From NCBI RefSeq assembly GCF_000711795.1, contig NZ_KL543978.1, positions 211,826 to 275,825 of the forward strand: a stretch of DNA of 64,000 bases, read 5' to 3'. Below the pieces are notes generated by a model. The model was given only the letters and a program-made list of their open reading frames with translations. It searched no databases and had not been told where the DNA came from. Every line of letters begins with the position of its first letter. Positions within the stretch are counted from its first letter, which is position 1. Shown one piece after another: positions 18,840 to 29,136 of the stretch. The DNA is from Vibrio pacinii DSM 19139 (GTDB taxonomy: Bacteria; Pseudomonadota; Gammaproteobacteria; Enterobacterales; Vibrionaceae). Made by a program: the position numbers and the translations under genes.

Positions 18840-18960
18840 ATGTGGATTAAATAAAAGTTAATTTACATTTAACTTTTGAGCCATCGATTGATTAATCCAT
18901 GCACTCTACACTCTCTCTATCAACGAACGCTATCAAGTTCGCCATCAAGAGAGAGCAACT

Positions 18961-20928
18961 ATGAAACTGCAAAAATCCATCGTATCTCTGGCCATTATCG
19001 CCACGTTTTCCCCAGTTCTGAGCTTCGCGGCACCGACCACCAGCACGCCAAAGCAAGCCTCTGACTTCACGATTGAAAAAAACCAACAACTCAAGCAGTA
19101 TCTCGATTTTGATAACCACAGTGACTTTGAAGATGCGGCGCACGGGTTCATTGCCACTTGGCCTGAAAAAACCATCAACGACGCTGCAGGTAATATTATT
19201 TGGGATTTCAGCAAATACGATTTCATCGACCAAGACAACAACGTCGAGACCATCAATCCATCGTTACTACGCCAAGCCAAACTCAACAATATTGACGGCC
19301 TATTTAAAGTCAAACAAGGCGTCTATCAAATTCGAGGCTTTGACTTGTCGGTGATGTCGTTTATCCGTGGCGATAAAGGCTGGGTTGTCATAGACCCACT
19401 TATTTCACCGGAAACAGCCGCCGCTGGTTTAAAACTACTGCGTGATCGTGTCGAAGATCTGCCTGTCACAGGCGTCATTTTCACCCACTCCCACGTTGAC
19501 CATTTCGGCGGCATTTTGGGCGTCACCAACCAAGCCGCAATCGATGCTGGTAAGGTCGACATTCTCGCACCTGAAGGCTTTTTCTCTCATTCAATTGCTG
19601 AGAACCTGATGGCGGGCAACACCATGTCACGCCGCGCGTCTTACATGTACGGCAACCTGCTTGAAGCAAGCAGCCAAGGCCAAGTGGATGGCGGCTTGGG
19701 CAAAACCACCTCATCGGGTAACCCGGGCATCGTCAAACCGACCCACATCGCTAGCATTACCGGTCAGGCGATGGAAGTCGATGGTGTCGAACTTGAGGTT
19801 ATAATGGCGCAAGAGTCTGAAGCACCTTCAGAGTTTATGTTCTACTTCCCGCAGTACAAAACCATGATGGCCGCGGAGGTAATGACGCACACTATCCATA
19901 ACATCTCGACCCTACGCGGTGCCAAAACTCGCGATGCGTCATCTTGGGCAGAGTATATTGACCAAGCGCTGCACACCTATGGTGATAAAGCCGATACCAT
20001 GATCGCCTCGCACCACTGGCCGACCTTTGGCAAAGAAAAAATTCAAAACCAGCTCGAAAAAACTCGCGACATGTACAAGTTCGTCCATGACCAAACGCTA
20101 CGTTTAGCTAACCAAGGCTATACACCAAACGAAATTTCCGCTGCAATTCAGTTACCAGACTCGTTAGGCAAAGAGTGGTACAACCGTGGCTACTACGGCA
20201 CGGTATCGCATAATGCCCGCGCCACTTATGACTACTACTTCGGCGCTTGGTGGGATGGCAATCCTGCTAACTTAAACCCACTCACACCTAGCGAGCAAGG
20301 GGCCAAGTATGTCGAGGCGATTGGTGGAGAAGAACAAGTGATCAAGCTGGCGCAAACTGCCATAGCAAAAGGCCAATACCGCTGGGCTGTCACACTGCTC
20401 AACAATGTCACTTTTGCCAACCCAGACAATATGGACGCACGCTATCTTGAAGCCGACGCAATGGAGCAGTTAGGCTACCAAGCAGAGTCTGGCCCGTGGC
20501 GTAACTACTACTTGGGCGGCGCAAAAGAGCTTCGTCAGGGGATTCAACCTGTCGCAACGCCAAATACTGCTGCCATCGCGAAAAACATGCCCTTTGATCA
20601 GTTTTTGAAATACTTAGGTGTAACGGTTAAACCGGAGGCGGCAAAAGGGCTAGATATCAAGATTAATATTGATGTTAAAGGCGATGGTCACTATGCAATG
20701 GATTTAAGTAACTCGGTGCTAAAATCCTATTCAGACAAACAGTTTAGCGATGCGGATCTCACCATCTCACTCACTCGTCAAGCATTTGAAAATATGATGA
20801 CCAAACAAGCGACACTGCAAGATGAGCTCAAAACCGGCGACATCAAGGTTTCTGACCAACAAGCCTTCAAGCAGTTAATGTCGATATTTGATCAATTTGA
20901 TATGTGGTTTGGTGTAGTAACACCATAA
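18961..20928 (+). CDS. periplasmic alkylsulfatase (SdsA1-like, metallo-beta-lactamase fold)
   Basis: Hydrolyses primary alkyl sulfates such as SDS to alcohol and sulfate, using a binuclear zinc site. A signal peptide (residues 1-23, cleavage after SFA) sends it to the periplasm. The N-terminal metallo-beta-lactamase domain has the zinc motif THSHVDHFGG near residues 176-185 and further ligands in AAEVMTHTIHN and ASHHWPTFG. A dimerisation region follows (about 400-530), then a C-terminal SCP2-like sterol-carrier fold that holds the alkyl chain (about 535-655). Its 655 residues match SdsA1/YjcS. A LysR gene precedes it and a terminator follows. Confidence 0.92.
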   Translation: MKLQKSIVSLAIIATFSPVLSFAAPTTSTPKQASDFTIEKNQQLKQYLDFDNHSDFEDAAHGFIATWPEKTINDAAGNIIWDFSKYDFIDQDNNVETINPSLLRQAKLNNIDGLFKVKQGVYQIRGFDLSVMSFIRGDKGWVVIDPLISPETAAAGLKLLRDRVEDLPVTGVIFTHSHVDHFGGILGVTNQAAIDAGKVDILAPEGFFSHSIAENLMAGNTMSRRASYMYGNLLEASSQGQVDGGLGKTTSSGNPGIVKPTHIASITGQAMEVDGVELEVIMAQESEAPSEFMFYFPQYKTMMAAEVMTHTIHNISTLRGAKTRDASSWAEYIDQALHTYGDKADTMIASHHWPTFGKEKIQNQLEKTRDMYKFVHDQTLRLANQGYTPNEISAAIQLPDSLGKEWYNRGYYGTVSHNARATYDYYFGAWWDGNPANLNPLTPSEQGAKYVEAIGGEEQVIKLAQTAIAKGQYRWAVTLLNNVTFANPDNMDARYLEADAMEQLGYQAESGPWRNYYLGGAKELRQGIQPVATPNTAAIAKNMPFDQFLKYLGVTVKPEAAKGLDIKINIDVKGDGHYAMDLSNSVLKSYSDKQFSDADLTISLTRQAFENMMTKQATLQDELKTGDIKVSDQQAFKQLMSIFDQFDMWFGVVTP

Positions 20929-20980
20929 CCTTTTGTGGTGATGCCATAGCCTTGGAGCGCAACAACCCACTGAATATTTC

Positions 20981-21017
20981 AAGCTCACTGCCCGCTAGGA
21001 TGGTGAGCTTTTTATTT
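20981..21017 (+). terminator. rho-independent terminator
   Basis: AAGCTCAC (20981-20988) pairs with GTGAGCTT (21003-21010), followed by TTTATTT. It ends the alkylsulfatase transcript. Confidence 0.85.
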
Positions 21018-21093
21018 CCATTCAATCAGTACAGCTTATCGATAAAATGCTAAACTTTTGCACAAGTCGTACTATTGAGTCTTATCATATTTA

Positions 21094-22995
21094 ATGAAGT
21101 CTGTTTCTTTAGCCTTGTTGTGTTGCTTCTCTTTGGCATTCGCTACTCACGTACAAGCCGCATGCAAAATCAATCATGACAAAGACTTTCTCTATTCACA
21201 TGTCGCGGAAGCTGAGCTGCCAATGCTCGAGTTCTACTACTTATCATTGTGCCGTACAGAACAAGTCGACTTAACGACGGTTCCCGTTCCAAGTTCCTCT
21301 TCGTCAGTCGAACAGGCTCTATACTACTTCGGACTTAAAAACCTCAGTCGCTATGAAGGATTAAAAACACCACCGACTCCAGACTTGGTCAAACTGGGCC
21401 AACAAGCAAACAGTGAATGGATTATCGCAGAAGCGAAACTTAACCAAGCCATAATCAAAATTGACAGTGATCTATTGATCGAAGCAGAAGCGCTGTTGCG
21501 AGAGATCGTCCCTATCGCAACCGAGCTAGGCTATCGACGTTTGCTGGCGCGCGCTTATCGTTGGCTCGGTAACATTAAAGCGCAGCAGTCCAACATTAAA
21601 GCCAGTTTGAACTATTACAAAATGGCCTACCAAATCGTGACTGAAATTGGTGACGACTTTCAAACCACCATGACACTCAACAATATCGCTACTTTGTATA
21701 TGCAAATGGAGGACTGGGATCGTGCCAACACCTATATTCATCAAGCGATGACGCTGTACAAAGAGAACCAATACAGTAACAGCTTGTTTGAAGCCATTTT
21801 ATACGGTAACGCCAGCGCCATTCACTTTGCCAACCATCAATATGATGCGGCTGACAATTATATGCAACGCGCGATTGACGAAGCCGATCAAACCGGTTCT
21901 GTCGTGATCAAAATCATCACACTTGCAGACATGGCAGAGCGCAATGCCAAAGTAGGCAATAGCGATAAAGCGTTGGCCGTTGCGCAGCGCTGCGTCAATC
22001 TGGCACAAGAGCAATCCGACTCAAATACAACACTGGCAATTTGCTACGATGCTTTAGCTTCAGCTTATCTCAGTCAACACAACTACCCACTGGTGATTGA
22101 TTATGCCAGTCGCGTACTCGACACCATCACGCAATCTAACCTTGATGAGATTGTCTGGGAGTCAGGCGTACTGAAGAAATTGATTGAAGCCTATGAAAAT
22201 CAAGGTGACTATCAACAAGCGCTCAATCTCATGAAGCGCGAGGCACTGGTACGTAAAAAATATTACGACCAAACGTACAACGAAGAGATCTTGAGCGAAA
22301 AGAACAGCCTTGAGCGCAAACTCAGCCGTCGTGAAATAGAGCTGCTCGAAGCGAAAAACGAACTGCAAGAAACACGTTTACAAGAGCAGCGCTGGCGCGA
22401 AATTCTTATTTCTACTCTGTTCATTATCGGGGGCTATTTGGTATTGCGTGTTCTGATGCGTTTAAAACACACCAATCGCGAGTTACGAAGCCAAAACAGT
22501 ACCGATACACTAACAGGTCTTCACAATCGACGTTACTTAAAACACTGGTTAGCTCAGCGACCAACAACGAAACAACAAGGTGACTTCCTTGTTAGCGTGA
22601 TAGACATTGACCACTTTAAACGCTTTAACGATCAACACGGTCACGACATTGGCGACGAAGTGCTTAAACAGACGGCAACGATCTTACAACGCAGCATTCG
22701 CAAACAAGATACCTTAGTTCGTTGGGGCGGCGAAGAGTTCCTTGTAATTGTCTCTCTTGACTCACCCCAACAGGTGAATGAAACGCTTGAGCGTCTGCGC
22801 AGCAATGTCGAAACCGCGATTATTGATTGTGGCAGCAACACGTTCCAAGTCACGATTTCGATTGGTGCTTGTGTTTGCCCATCACACCACCTTCATGCTC
22901 AGTGGGAACGCGTTTTCTCCTCAGCTGACAGCGCACTCTACCAAGCAAAACGCTCAGGTAGAAATCAGTATCAGGTTTCTCCTGAACCTTATTGA
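21094..22995 (+). CDS. TPR-domain diguanylate cyclase (GGDEF)
   Basis: A 633-residue membrane protein. It has a signal peptide (to about residue 22), periplasmic tetratricopeptide-like repeats (about 110-390, with repeated A..Y...G pattern), a coiled stretch, one transmembrane helix (about 432-450) and a cytoplasmic GGDEF domain. That domain starts at TDTLTGLHNRRYL and has the active site RWGGEEF near residue 545. The RxxD inhibitory site (RKQD) is present, so product feedback is expected, in contrast to the cyclase at 7.4-8.4 kb. It should make cyclic di-GMP in response to a periplasmic protein or peptide cue. It stands alone. Confidence 0.9.
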   Translation: MKSVSLALLCCFSLAFATHVQAACKINHDKDFLYSHVAEAELPMLEFYYLSLCRTEQVDLTTVPVPSSSSSVEQALYYFGLKNLSRYEGLKTPPTPDLVKLGQQANSEWIIAEAKLNQAIIKIDSDLLIEAEALLREIVPIATELGYRRLLARAYRWLGNIKAQQSNIKASLNYYKMAYQIVTEIGDDFQTTMTLNNIATLYMQMEDWDRANTYIHQAMTLYKENQYSNSLFEAILYGNASAIHFANHQYDAADNYMQRAIDEADQTGSVVIKIITLADMAERNAKVGNSDKALAVAQRCVNLAQEQSDSNTTLAICYDALASAYLSQHNYPLVIDYASRVLDTITQSNLDEIVWESGVLKKLIEAYENQGDYQQALNLMKREALVRKKYYDQTYNEEILSEKNSLERKLSRREIELLEAKNELQETRLQEQRWREILISTLFIIGGYLVLRVLMRLKHTNRELRSQNSTDTLTGLHNRRYLKHWLAQRPTTKQQGDFLVSVIDIDHFKRFNDQHGHDIGDEVLKQTATILQRSIRKQDTLVRWGGEEFLVIVSLDSPQQVNETLERLRSNVETAIIDCGSNTFQVTISIGACVCPSHHLHAQWERVFSSADSALYQAKRSGRNQYQVSPEPY

Positions 22996-23322
22996 CAGAT
23001 TCACCACCAAATTAGCTTCGGCACGAGGCAAATAGATCCAGTGATGCAGCGTTAGCCAAATAATAGAATAACCGCTGATATAAGCCATGGTTGTGGTTAA
23101 TATCCCTAGAGACTAAAGCGCGAAACTTACAACCCCTTAAGATAACGAAATCAAGTCCGATTAGAGCTCTAGTACTAATCTGCATTCACGTGCAATCAGT
23201 GGCATTTAAAGCGTAATAATCTCTTGGCTATATCCAAACTTTGAGTTTGTTGTCACACGAACTTTCCTCGCAAACGCTTATCCTTAACAAGTGTATGGTT
23301 TATCACTTCGCTTGGGGACGTT
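22996..23322. other. intergenic region without a convincing gene
   Basis: 327 bases. A short hairpin GATTAG/CTAATC lies at 23159-23180. On the minus strand an open stretch from about 23090 down into the end of the GGDEF gene encodes a hydrophobic peptide (MAYISGYSIIWLTLHHWIY), which could be a decayed membrane-protein end or chance. The last 60 bases must contain the promoter of the formate-dehydrogenase-like gene; no clear -35/-10 pair was assigned. Confidence 0.4.
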
Positions 23323-26300
23323 ATGATCGAGATCGTTATTGACGGCAAGTATCGAATTGTTGAACAAGGCAGCACGCTTTTAGAAGCAGCGCGTGTGTGT
23401 GGTGTTGAGATCCCTTCGTTATGTGGGCTGAATAAATCTGGGCAAAAAATCCCCTGTGATCTGTGTCAGGTAGAAGATGAAAATGGCCGTATGCAACGCG
23501 CTTGTGAACTTACGGTTTACCACGGCTTAAACGTAACAATTCACTCAGCAGAGCTCAGCGAGCATCGCAAGCAGGCTCTCAATACCATCATGCGCGACCA
23601 CTACGCAGACTGCGAAGCCCCGTGCAAAACCGCGTGCCCTGCTGGCGTCGATATTCAATCTTACCTTTATTACATCGCGCAAAATGATCATCAGAAAGCG
23701 ATTGAAGTGATCAAACAAACCCTTCCCATGCCACTTTCTATCGGCCGCGTCTGTCCAGCATTTTGTGAAAGTGAATGTCGCCGCGCGTTAGTTGACCAGC
23801 CTTTGGCGATCCGCCAACTTAAACGTCACGCCGCCGACGCCGATTTAGCGGCGCATCAAGCCTATGTGCCGAAGAAAAAACCGCTCAAACATCGCTCGAT
23901 AGCCATTGTCGGCAGTGGTCCTGGTGGCCTCACCGCGGGTTATTATCTGTGCAACGAAGGTTACGATGTGACCGTGTTTGAGTCGATGCCAAAAGCCGGT
24001 GGTTGGCTGCAATACGGCATTCCAGAATATCGCCTACCGAAAGAGATTCTTGATAAAGAAATTGAGCTAATGTGCCGCAGCGGTATGACGATCAAAACCA
24101 AACAGAAACTTGGTGAAGATTTTACCCTCTCTCGGCTCAGTGAAGACTACGATGCCGTCTGTTTGGCGGTCGGCGCTTCACTGGCGGTTGAGATGAAATA
24201 CCCAGGCAGTGATCTTGCCGGTTGCTATTTGGGCGTCGATTATCTCAAAGATTACGTCACCGACCAAACCTACACCACAGGCCAAACCGTCGCAGTGATT
24301 GGTGGCGGCAACACCGCCATAGATTGCGCTCGAACCGCAAGGCGTACAGGCGCGGCAACCACATTAATCTATCGCCGTACGCGAGATGAAATGCCAGCTG
24401 AAGCCTATGAAATTGAAGAAGCGGAACATGAAGGGGTTAACTTTTTATTTTTAACCAATCCGGTGCAAAACATTCGCGATGACAATGGCAGAGTAAAAGC
24501 CGTCAAGCTTGAGAAAATGGTGCTAGGTGAACCTGATGACTCAGGCCGACGCCGCCCTCAAACTACCGGCGAGTTCTTTACTCTAGGATTTGATACCGTG
24601 ATTGCCGCAGTATCACAGCAGCCCGATTTAAGCTTTTTAGACAACGAGCGCTTGTCGATACCTCTTACCCGTTGGAATACCGCGCAAACCGATGCGCGCA
24701 CCATGCATACTGGAACGGGCAATATTTTCAGTATCGGCGACTTTCGTCGCGGCCCTGCGACCGCCGTTGAAGCCGTGGGCGATGGCCGTTTGGCCGCCAA
24801 AGCCATAGACCTTTACTTGCATGGCAATATGGCAGACATGCCCCAACCCAAGTTCAATGCTCGCAAAGAGAAAACCCTTGCTGAAGTCGACCCTTTTCAC
24901 TTTCAACACGTTGCAAAAGTGGCTCGCTCTATTATGCCCGAGTTAACCGCCGAGCAACGTGCGCAAAGCTTCTCTGAAGTCGAACTAGGCTTTGACAACG
25001 ACGACGCTATTCGCGAAGCCATGCGTTGCTTGGAGTGCGGATGTCAAGCCAACACCCAATGTGGCCTACGTGACTATTCAACCCAATACGGCGCTGAGCA
25101 GTGTTTTGAGCCAAAACTCAACATCAAATCCGACCAAGACTGGCAAGCGCTGCGCGCCAAAGACTCACGCCATAAGTTTAGCGTCGACCGCAGCTCTGAA
25201 TTTATCGAATTTGACGCCAACCGTTGCATTAGTTGTGGGCAATGTATCGACGCCTGCAGCGAACAAGCGGTGCACGGTATTCTCAATTTTGTTAACGATC
25301 AAAATGGTCGCCCCGCATTAAGGCCTGATGATAGACCGCATTTTGGTTCGATGCGCAATGGTCGACTGTTAATGGGCGACTCGAACTGTGTTCAGTGCGG
25401 CGCCTGTGTACAAGCGTGTCCAACTGGTGCGATGGTGGATAAGCGCTATCGCTCACAAGGACGACAAGAGCCATTGACTTGTGTTGATACCATCTGCACC
25501 TATTGTGGCGTGGGTTGCAAGCTGACCATGCATGTCGATAAAACGAACAATCGTATTGAATATATTACTGGCGCACACTCGCCAGTGAATCAAAAAATGC
25601 TCTGTGTTAAAGGACGATTTGGCTTTGATTTTGTTGCCGATGAGGCGCGCCTAACCACACCTTTAATTCGTAAAGATGGCTGGCTACAACCCGCCACTTG
25701 GCCAGAAGCGATTGAACTCGTTGCAAGCAAACTCACCACGCTTAAGCAAGCTTTTGGTGGCAATGCCTTGGCAGGGTTCTCGTCAGCGAAAACCACCAAC
25801 GAAGATAACTATGCGTTTCAAAAATTTATTCGTCGTGAGCTTGGTACCAATAATGTCGATCACTGTGCACGTTTGTGTCATGCCTCAAGTGTGACAGGCC
25901 TTGAAGCCTCTTTGGGTAGCGGCGCGATGACCAACGACATTCCTAGTATTAAATACTCTGATGTCATTGTTATCATCGGCTCAGACACGACCTCGGCGCA
26001 TCCGATCATCGCTTCACACATCAAACAAGCCATTCGCCATCATGGCGCCCGTTTGATTGTTGCTGACCCTAAACGTATTGATATGGCTGAACACGCCGAG
26101 CTCTACCTGTCACATCGACCTGGAACCGACGTCATGCTGCTCAATGGTGTCATGCAACAGATCATTAAAAACGGTTGGCATGATCAAGAGTATATTGAAG
26201 AACGGGTCGATGGTTTTGATACCTTACTGCAAGAAGTGATGTCACCGGCTTATGCCCCAGACAAGGTCGAGTTAGTCACGGGGGTAAGCGCGGATGATAT

Positions 26301-27513
26301 TTTTGCCATGGCGCGAATGATAGGCACCGCTAAGCGCACCGCTGTTTACTATTCAATGGGCATTACCCAGCACACCACGGGGCATGATAACGTCCGCTCG
26401 ATTGCCAACTTACAATTATTGTGCGGCAATATCGGTATAGAAGGGGGTGGGATTAATCCACTACGCGGTCAGTCCAATGTGCAAGGGGCGTGTGATATGG
26501 GCGCATTGCCAAATTGCTTTCCCGGCTACCAAAAAGTCTACAACCCCATGGTCAGGCAAAAATTCGCCATCGAGTGGGATGCGCCCAATCTTAGCGACGA
26601 ACAGGGCCTGACATTAACTGAAATTATCGACGCTGCGTGCAAGCGCGACATTCGCGGTATGTATATCATGGGTGAAAACCCGGTACTGAGTGACCCTAAC
26701 CAAGCCCATGTCATTGAAGGGTTAGAGACGCTTGATTTTCTGGTTGTGCAGGATATTTTCTTAACTGAAACGGCGCAATATGCCGATGTGGTGTTGCCAT
26801 CGTGCTCGTTCGCCGAGAAGTCAGGTCACTTTACCAACACTGAGCGTCGAGTACAGCGGATTAATCCAGCGGTTAAACCTCCGGGTGACGCCAAGGAAGA
26901 TTGGTGGATCATCCAACAAATAGCCAACGCGATGGGCAGCGATTGGCGCTATCAAAAAGTATCAGATCTCACCAGTGAAATTGCTCGAGTTACTCCGCAA
27001 TATGCCGGACTGCACTGGAATACAATCACCCCTGAAGGGGTTCAGTGGCCAAGCAATAAAAACAACCCCAATGGGACGCGAATAATGCATCAAACCCAAT
27101 TCACTCGGGGTAAGGGGCAAATGGTGGGCATCCCGTTTCGCTACGCCGCAGAGCTTCCTGATCAAGACTATCCGTTGGTACTGACAACCGGCCGTGTACT
27201 AGAGCAGTTCCATACTGGCACCATGACTCGTAAAACCAAAGGCTTAAACAAGCTTGCAGGACCAAGAGCCATGATCAGTGTCACTGACGCCGAAGCTCTG
27301 GGCATTCACAATGGCCAACGGTTGCGAGTCTCGACTCGGCGCGGCGAAATAGAAATTGATGCGTTTGTCACCAAGCGTATTCAAGCTGGAGTCATTTTTA
27401 TTCCCTTCCACTTTGTAGAGTCACCCGTCAACCGCTTGACCACTACCGCAACTGACCCGCACGCCAAGATCCCTGAATTTAAGGTCGCCGCAGTCAAAGT
27501 GGAGGCGCTATAA
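23323..27513 (+). CDS. single-chain formate-dehydrogenase-like molybdoenzyme fused to a GltD-type NAD(P) oxidoreductase
   Basis: A 1396-residue cytoplasmic fusion. Order: [2Fe-2S] ferredoxin domain (cysteines in CGVEIPSLCGL and PCDLCQV, residues 1-80), NuoG-like and GltD-type Cys-rich region (CEAPCKTACPAG), FAD/NAD(P) domains (VGSGPGGLTAGYYL near 197 and VIGGGNTAIDCARTA near 326), two [4Fe-4S] clusters (CISCGQCIDACS and CVQCGACVQACP), then a bis-MGD oxidoreductase with its own cluster (CTYCGVGCKL). The active-site pattern DHCARLCHAS has cysteine, not selenocysteine. It probably oxidises formate with NAD(P)+, or runs in reverse, without partner subunits. A substrate other than formate remains possible. 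Confidence 0.88.
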   Translation: MIEIVIDGKYRIVEQGSTLLEAARVCGVEIPSLCGLNKSGQKIPCDLCQVEDENGRMQRACELTVYHGLNVTIHSAELSEHRKQALNTIMRDHYADCEAPCKTACPAGVDIQSYLYYIAQNDHQKAIEVIKQTLPMPLSIGRVCPAFCESECRRALVDQPLAIRQLKRHAADADLAAHQAYVPKKKPLKHRSIAIVGSGPGGLTAGYYLCNEGYDVTVFESMPKAGGWLQYGIPEYRLPKEILDKEIELMCRSGMTIKTKQKLGEDFTLSRLSEDYDAVCLAVGASLAVEMKYPGSDLAGCYLGVDYLKDYVTDQTYTTGQTVAVIGGGNTAIDCARTARRTGAATTLIYRRTRDEMPAEAYEIEEAEHEGVNFLFLTNPVQNIRDDNGRVKAVKLEKMVLGEPDDSGRRRPQTTGEFFTLGFDTVIAAVSQQPDLSFLDNERLSIPLTRWNTAQTDARTMHTGTGNIFSIGDFRRGPATAVEAVGDGRLAAKAIDLYLHGNMADMPQPKFNARKEKTLAEVDPFHFQHVAKVARSIMPELTAEQRAQSFSEVELGFDNDDAIREAMRCLECGCQANTQCGLRDYSTQYGAEQCFEPKLNIKSDQDWQALRAKDSRHKFSVDRSSEFIEFDANRCISCGQCIDACSEQAVHGILNFVNDQNGRPALRPDDRPHFGSMRNGRLLMGDSNCVQCGACVQACPTGAMVDKRYRSQGRQEPLTCVDTICTYCGVGCKLTMHVDKTNNRIEYITGAHSPVNQKMLCVKGRFGFDFVADEARLTTPLIRKDGWLQPATWPEAIELVASKLTTLKQAFGGNALAGFSSAKTTNEDNYAFQKFIRRELGTNNVDHCARLCHASSVTGLEASLGSGAMTNDIPSIKYSDVIVIIGSDTTSAHPIIASHIKQAIRHHGARLIVADPKRIDMAEHAELYLSHRPGTDVMLLNGVMQQIIKNGWHDQEYIEERVDGFDTLLQEVMSPAYAPDKVELVTGVSADDIFAMARMIGTAKRTAVYYSMGITQHTTGHDNVRSIANLQLLCGNIGIEGGGINPLRGQSNVQGACDMGALPNCFPGYQKVYNPMVRQKFAIEWDAPNLSDEQGLTLTEIIDAACKRDIRGMYIMGENPVLSDPNQAHVIEGLETLDFLVVQDIFLTETAQYADVVLPSCSFAEKSGHFTNTERRVQRINPAVKPPGDAKEDWWIIQQIANAMGSDWRYQKVSDLTSEIARVTPQYAGLHWNTITPEGVQWPSNKNNPNGTRIMHQTQFTRGKGQMVGIPFRYAAELPDQDYPLVLTTGRVLEQFHTGTMTRKTKGLNKLAGPRAMISVTDAEALGIHNGQRLRVSTRRGEIEIDAFVTKRIQAGVIFIPFHFVESPVNRLTTTATDPHAKIPEFKVAAVKVEAL

Positions 27514-27554
27514 CTAAGACGCGGTTCAAAGAAAATAACGAACACTAAGCAATA

Positions 27555-27583
27555 AGGCGTCTGTTTTGGCGCCTCAGTGCCTT
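27555..27583 (+). terminator. terminator-like hairpin
   Basis: AGGCG (27555-27559) pairs with CGCCT (27570-27574), and a competing AAGGC/GCCTT pairing ends in CCTTTTG. It lies 40 bases past the molybdoenzyme stop. The T-run is short, so confidence is moderate. Confidence 0.45.
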
Positions 27584-27666
27584 TTGTATTGAGAAAAATA
27601 GTTCACGGGCAAGCTGAGTCAGTTTTGTTTACACTAGAGAGAAACCATCGCTGATAAGGGCCATCT

Positions 27667-28614
27667 GTGCTGACGAAACAAACACTAACTATTGCCTCGG
27701 CGAATTTGTTTAATTTCATCGAGCCGCCGAATGCGTTCTACGACTTTGAAAACATCTATGAACGCGATGCATGGCAAGATAAGTGCCGTTGGACCAAACA
27801 AAACATTCAAGCCTTAGAGGCAGACATCGTTGGCCTTCAAGAAGTGTTTAGTATTGATGCTGTGCAAACGCTATTCACGCAGATGGGTTACCCGTATTTT
27901 GCAACCGTAGAGACCCCCAAAGTTGCAGATGAGTATATTTACTCACACCCTGTTGTCGCCGTTGCCTCGCGCTATCCTCTCAAACACATTCAAGCAGTAA
28001 CCACACCCAACGACTTAATATCGGAGGGCTATGGCGTTGAAGTGCCACCTTTTAGCCGCGCGCCCATTTTTTGTATTGTCGACATTCCCCATATTGGTGA
28101 GATCGGTTGTTATGTTTGCCACTTAAAATCACAGCGTGCAACCGAGAGCTTAACGCCGGACGGGGCTCAACCGCTGATTGGTCGCTGGCTTTCAAGCCAA
28201 CAGAGAGGATGGGAAGCACTGATGCTGCGCCTGTTTAGCGAACAGCAATATGCCCTGAGACCGATGCCAACGGTACTCGTCGGGGATATGAACCAAGCGC
28301 TCAGTAGTGATATCTCTGGCTTACTGACGGAACCTACCAACAACGAACCACACAAGCTGCAATTCAAAGATAGCTGGCAATTGCTATCTGATGCACCCCA
28401 AGATCGGCCCGCGACCCATTATCATTTCAGCCGTGGCAATGTTTTAGACTACATTTTGTTATCGCAAGAGTTTCAGCCCGACTCAGTGTATTCGCTTGCC
28501 GATGTGACTCAGTTTACAACGCTCGATCAGCACTTAATCAATCCAATCTATGAGCAAGATAAAAACGCCAGTGACCATGCCTTTATCGCGGTCACATTGC
28601 GTTTTGTTCTATAA
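27667..28614 (+). CDS. endonuclease/exonuclease/phosphatase-family protein
   Basis: A 315-residue protein of the EEP (DNase I-like) fold without signal peptide. Motifs: ASANLFNF near the start, IVGLQEVF (catalytic Glu, about residue 58), a central TVLVGDMNQAL (metal-binding Asp/Asn), and a final NASDHAFIAVTL with the catalytic Asp-His. Members cleave phosphodiesters in nucleic acids, phosphoinositides or sphingomyelin; the substrate here is not evident. The start is a GTG preceded by AAGGG. It stands alone between two terminator-like hairpins. Confidence 0.85.
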   Translation: MLTKQTLTIASANLFNFIEPPNAFYDFENIYERDAWQDKCRWTKQNIQALEADIVGLQEVFSIDAVQTLFTQMGYPYFATVETPKVADEYIYSHPVVAVASRYPLKHIQAVTTPNDLISEGYGVEVPPFSRAPIFCIVDIPHIGEIGCYVCHLKSQRATESLTPDGAQPLIGRWLSSQQRGWEALMLRLFSEQQYALRPMPTVLVGDMNQALSSDISGLLTEPTNNEPHKLQFKDSWQLLSDAPQDRPATHYHFSRGNVLDYILLSQEFQPDSVYSLADVTQFTTLDQHLINPIYEQDKNASDHAFIAVTLRFVL

Positions 28615-28636
28615 TGCGTTTGTTCCATAAATAAAT

Positions 28637-28659
28637 AGGCCGTGCATTAGCACGGCCTG
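28637..28659. terminator. bidirectional terminator between convergent genes
   Basis: A perfect 9-bp stem AGGCCGTGC/GCACGGCCT with an ATTA loop lies between the EEP gene (plus) and the DUF2999 gene (minus). T-rich or A-rich flanks occur on each side, so it can serve both. Confidence 0.8.
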
Positions 28660-28678
28660 TTTGATCGTGAGTGATCGC

Positions 28679-28939
28679 TTACTTCGATTCTTGCTGCAGT
28701 TTGGCTTTCGCTTCTTCTACTTTGCTAAAATCCAAACCTAGTTCTTCGACCGCTTGTTTGATAAGCGCTGGATTTTGCATTACTTGGCCCATCAACAATT
28801 GCAGTTTATCTTGTGGTAAGCCCAGTTGGCTGATGGTCGCCATCGCGGCCAATGGGTTTTGTGTCAAGGTTTGGAACAGTTGGTTGATTTGCTCATCGCT
28901 AATATTGTTTTCTTTTAACATGGCAATAATCGGATTCAT
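28679..28939 (-). CDS. DUF2999 family protein
   Basis: An 86-residue soluble, all-helical protein (MNPIIAMLKENN... ending KLQQESK) matching my recollection of the Vibrio/Shewanella DUF2999 family. It contains a repeated amphipathic pattern (QNPLAAMATISQLGL, QNPALIKQAVEELGL), which suggests two similar helical hairpins. It has no catalytic residues or signal peptide, and its function is unknown. It is separated from the threonine aldolase gene upstream by about 200 bases and ends at a shared terminator. Confidence 0.85.
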   Translation of the reverse strand: MNPIIAMLKENNISDEQINQLFQTLTQNPLAAMATISQLGLPQDKLQLLMGQVMQNPALIKQAVEELGLDFSKVEEAKAKLQQESK

Positions 28940-29136
28940 TTCGTTACCTATTTCGCTAAGTAAAACATGCGCTGCAGTCTATCACTTGCCTGATACGATT
29001 TGTACTTCAATCACACCGTTATGCTCACTCGATGACAACGTAATTTCGCTGTTTGGCCCTATCAACCAAGTTGCGCAATAACACGTCAAGTCCTGCGGCT
29101 TTTGCTCCGACTCATCAGTCAGCCGTTGATCCTGAT

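Noticed and set aside
24992..25321. 109-codon ORF inside the formate-dehydrogenase-like gene
   Set aside because: Same-strand shadow of the Cys-rich region in another frame; no ribosome site and a skewed Thr/Ala/Ser composition.
28671..29081. 136-codon plus-strand ORF over the DUF2999 gene
   Set aside because: It is antisense to a recognised family, is rich in Ser/Cys/Ile typical of shadow frames, and has no ribosome site.
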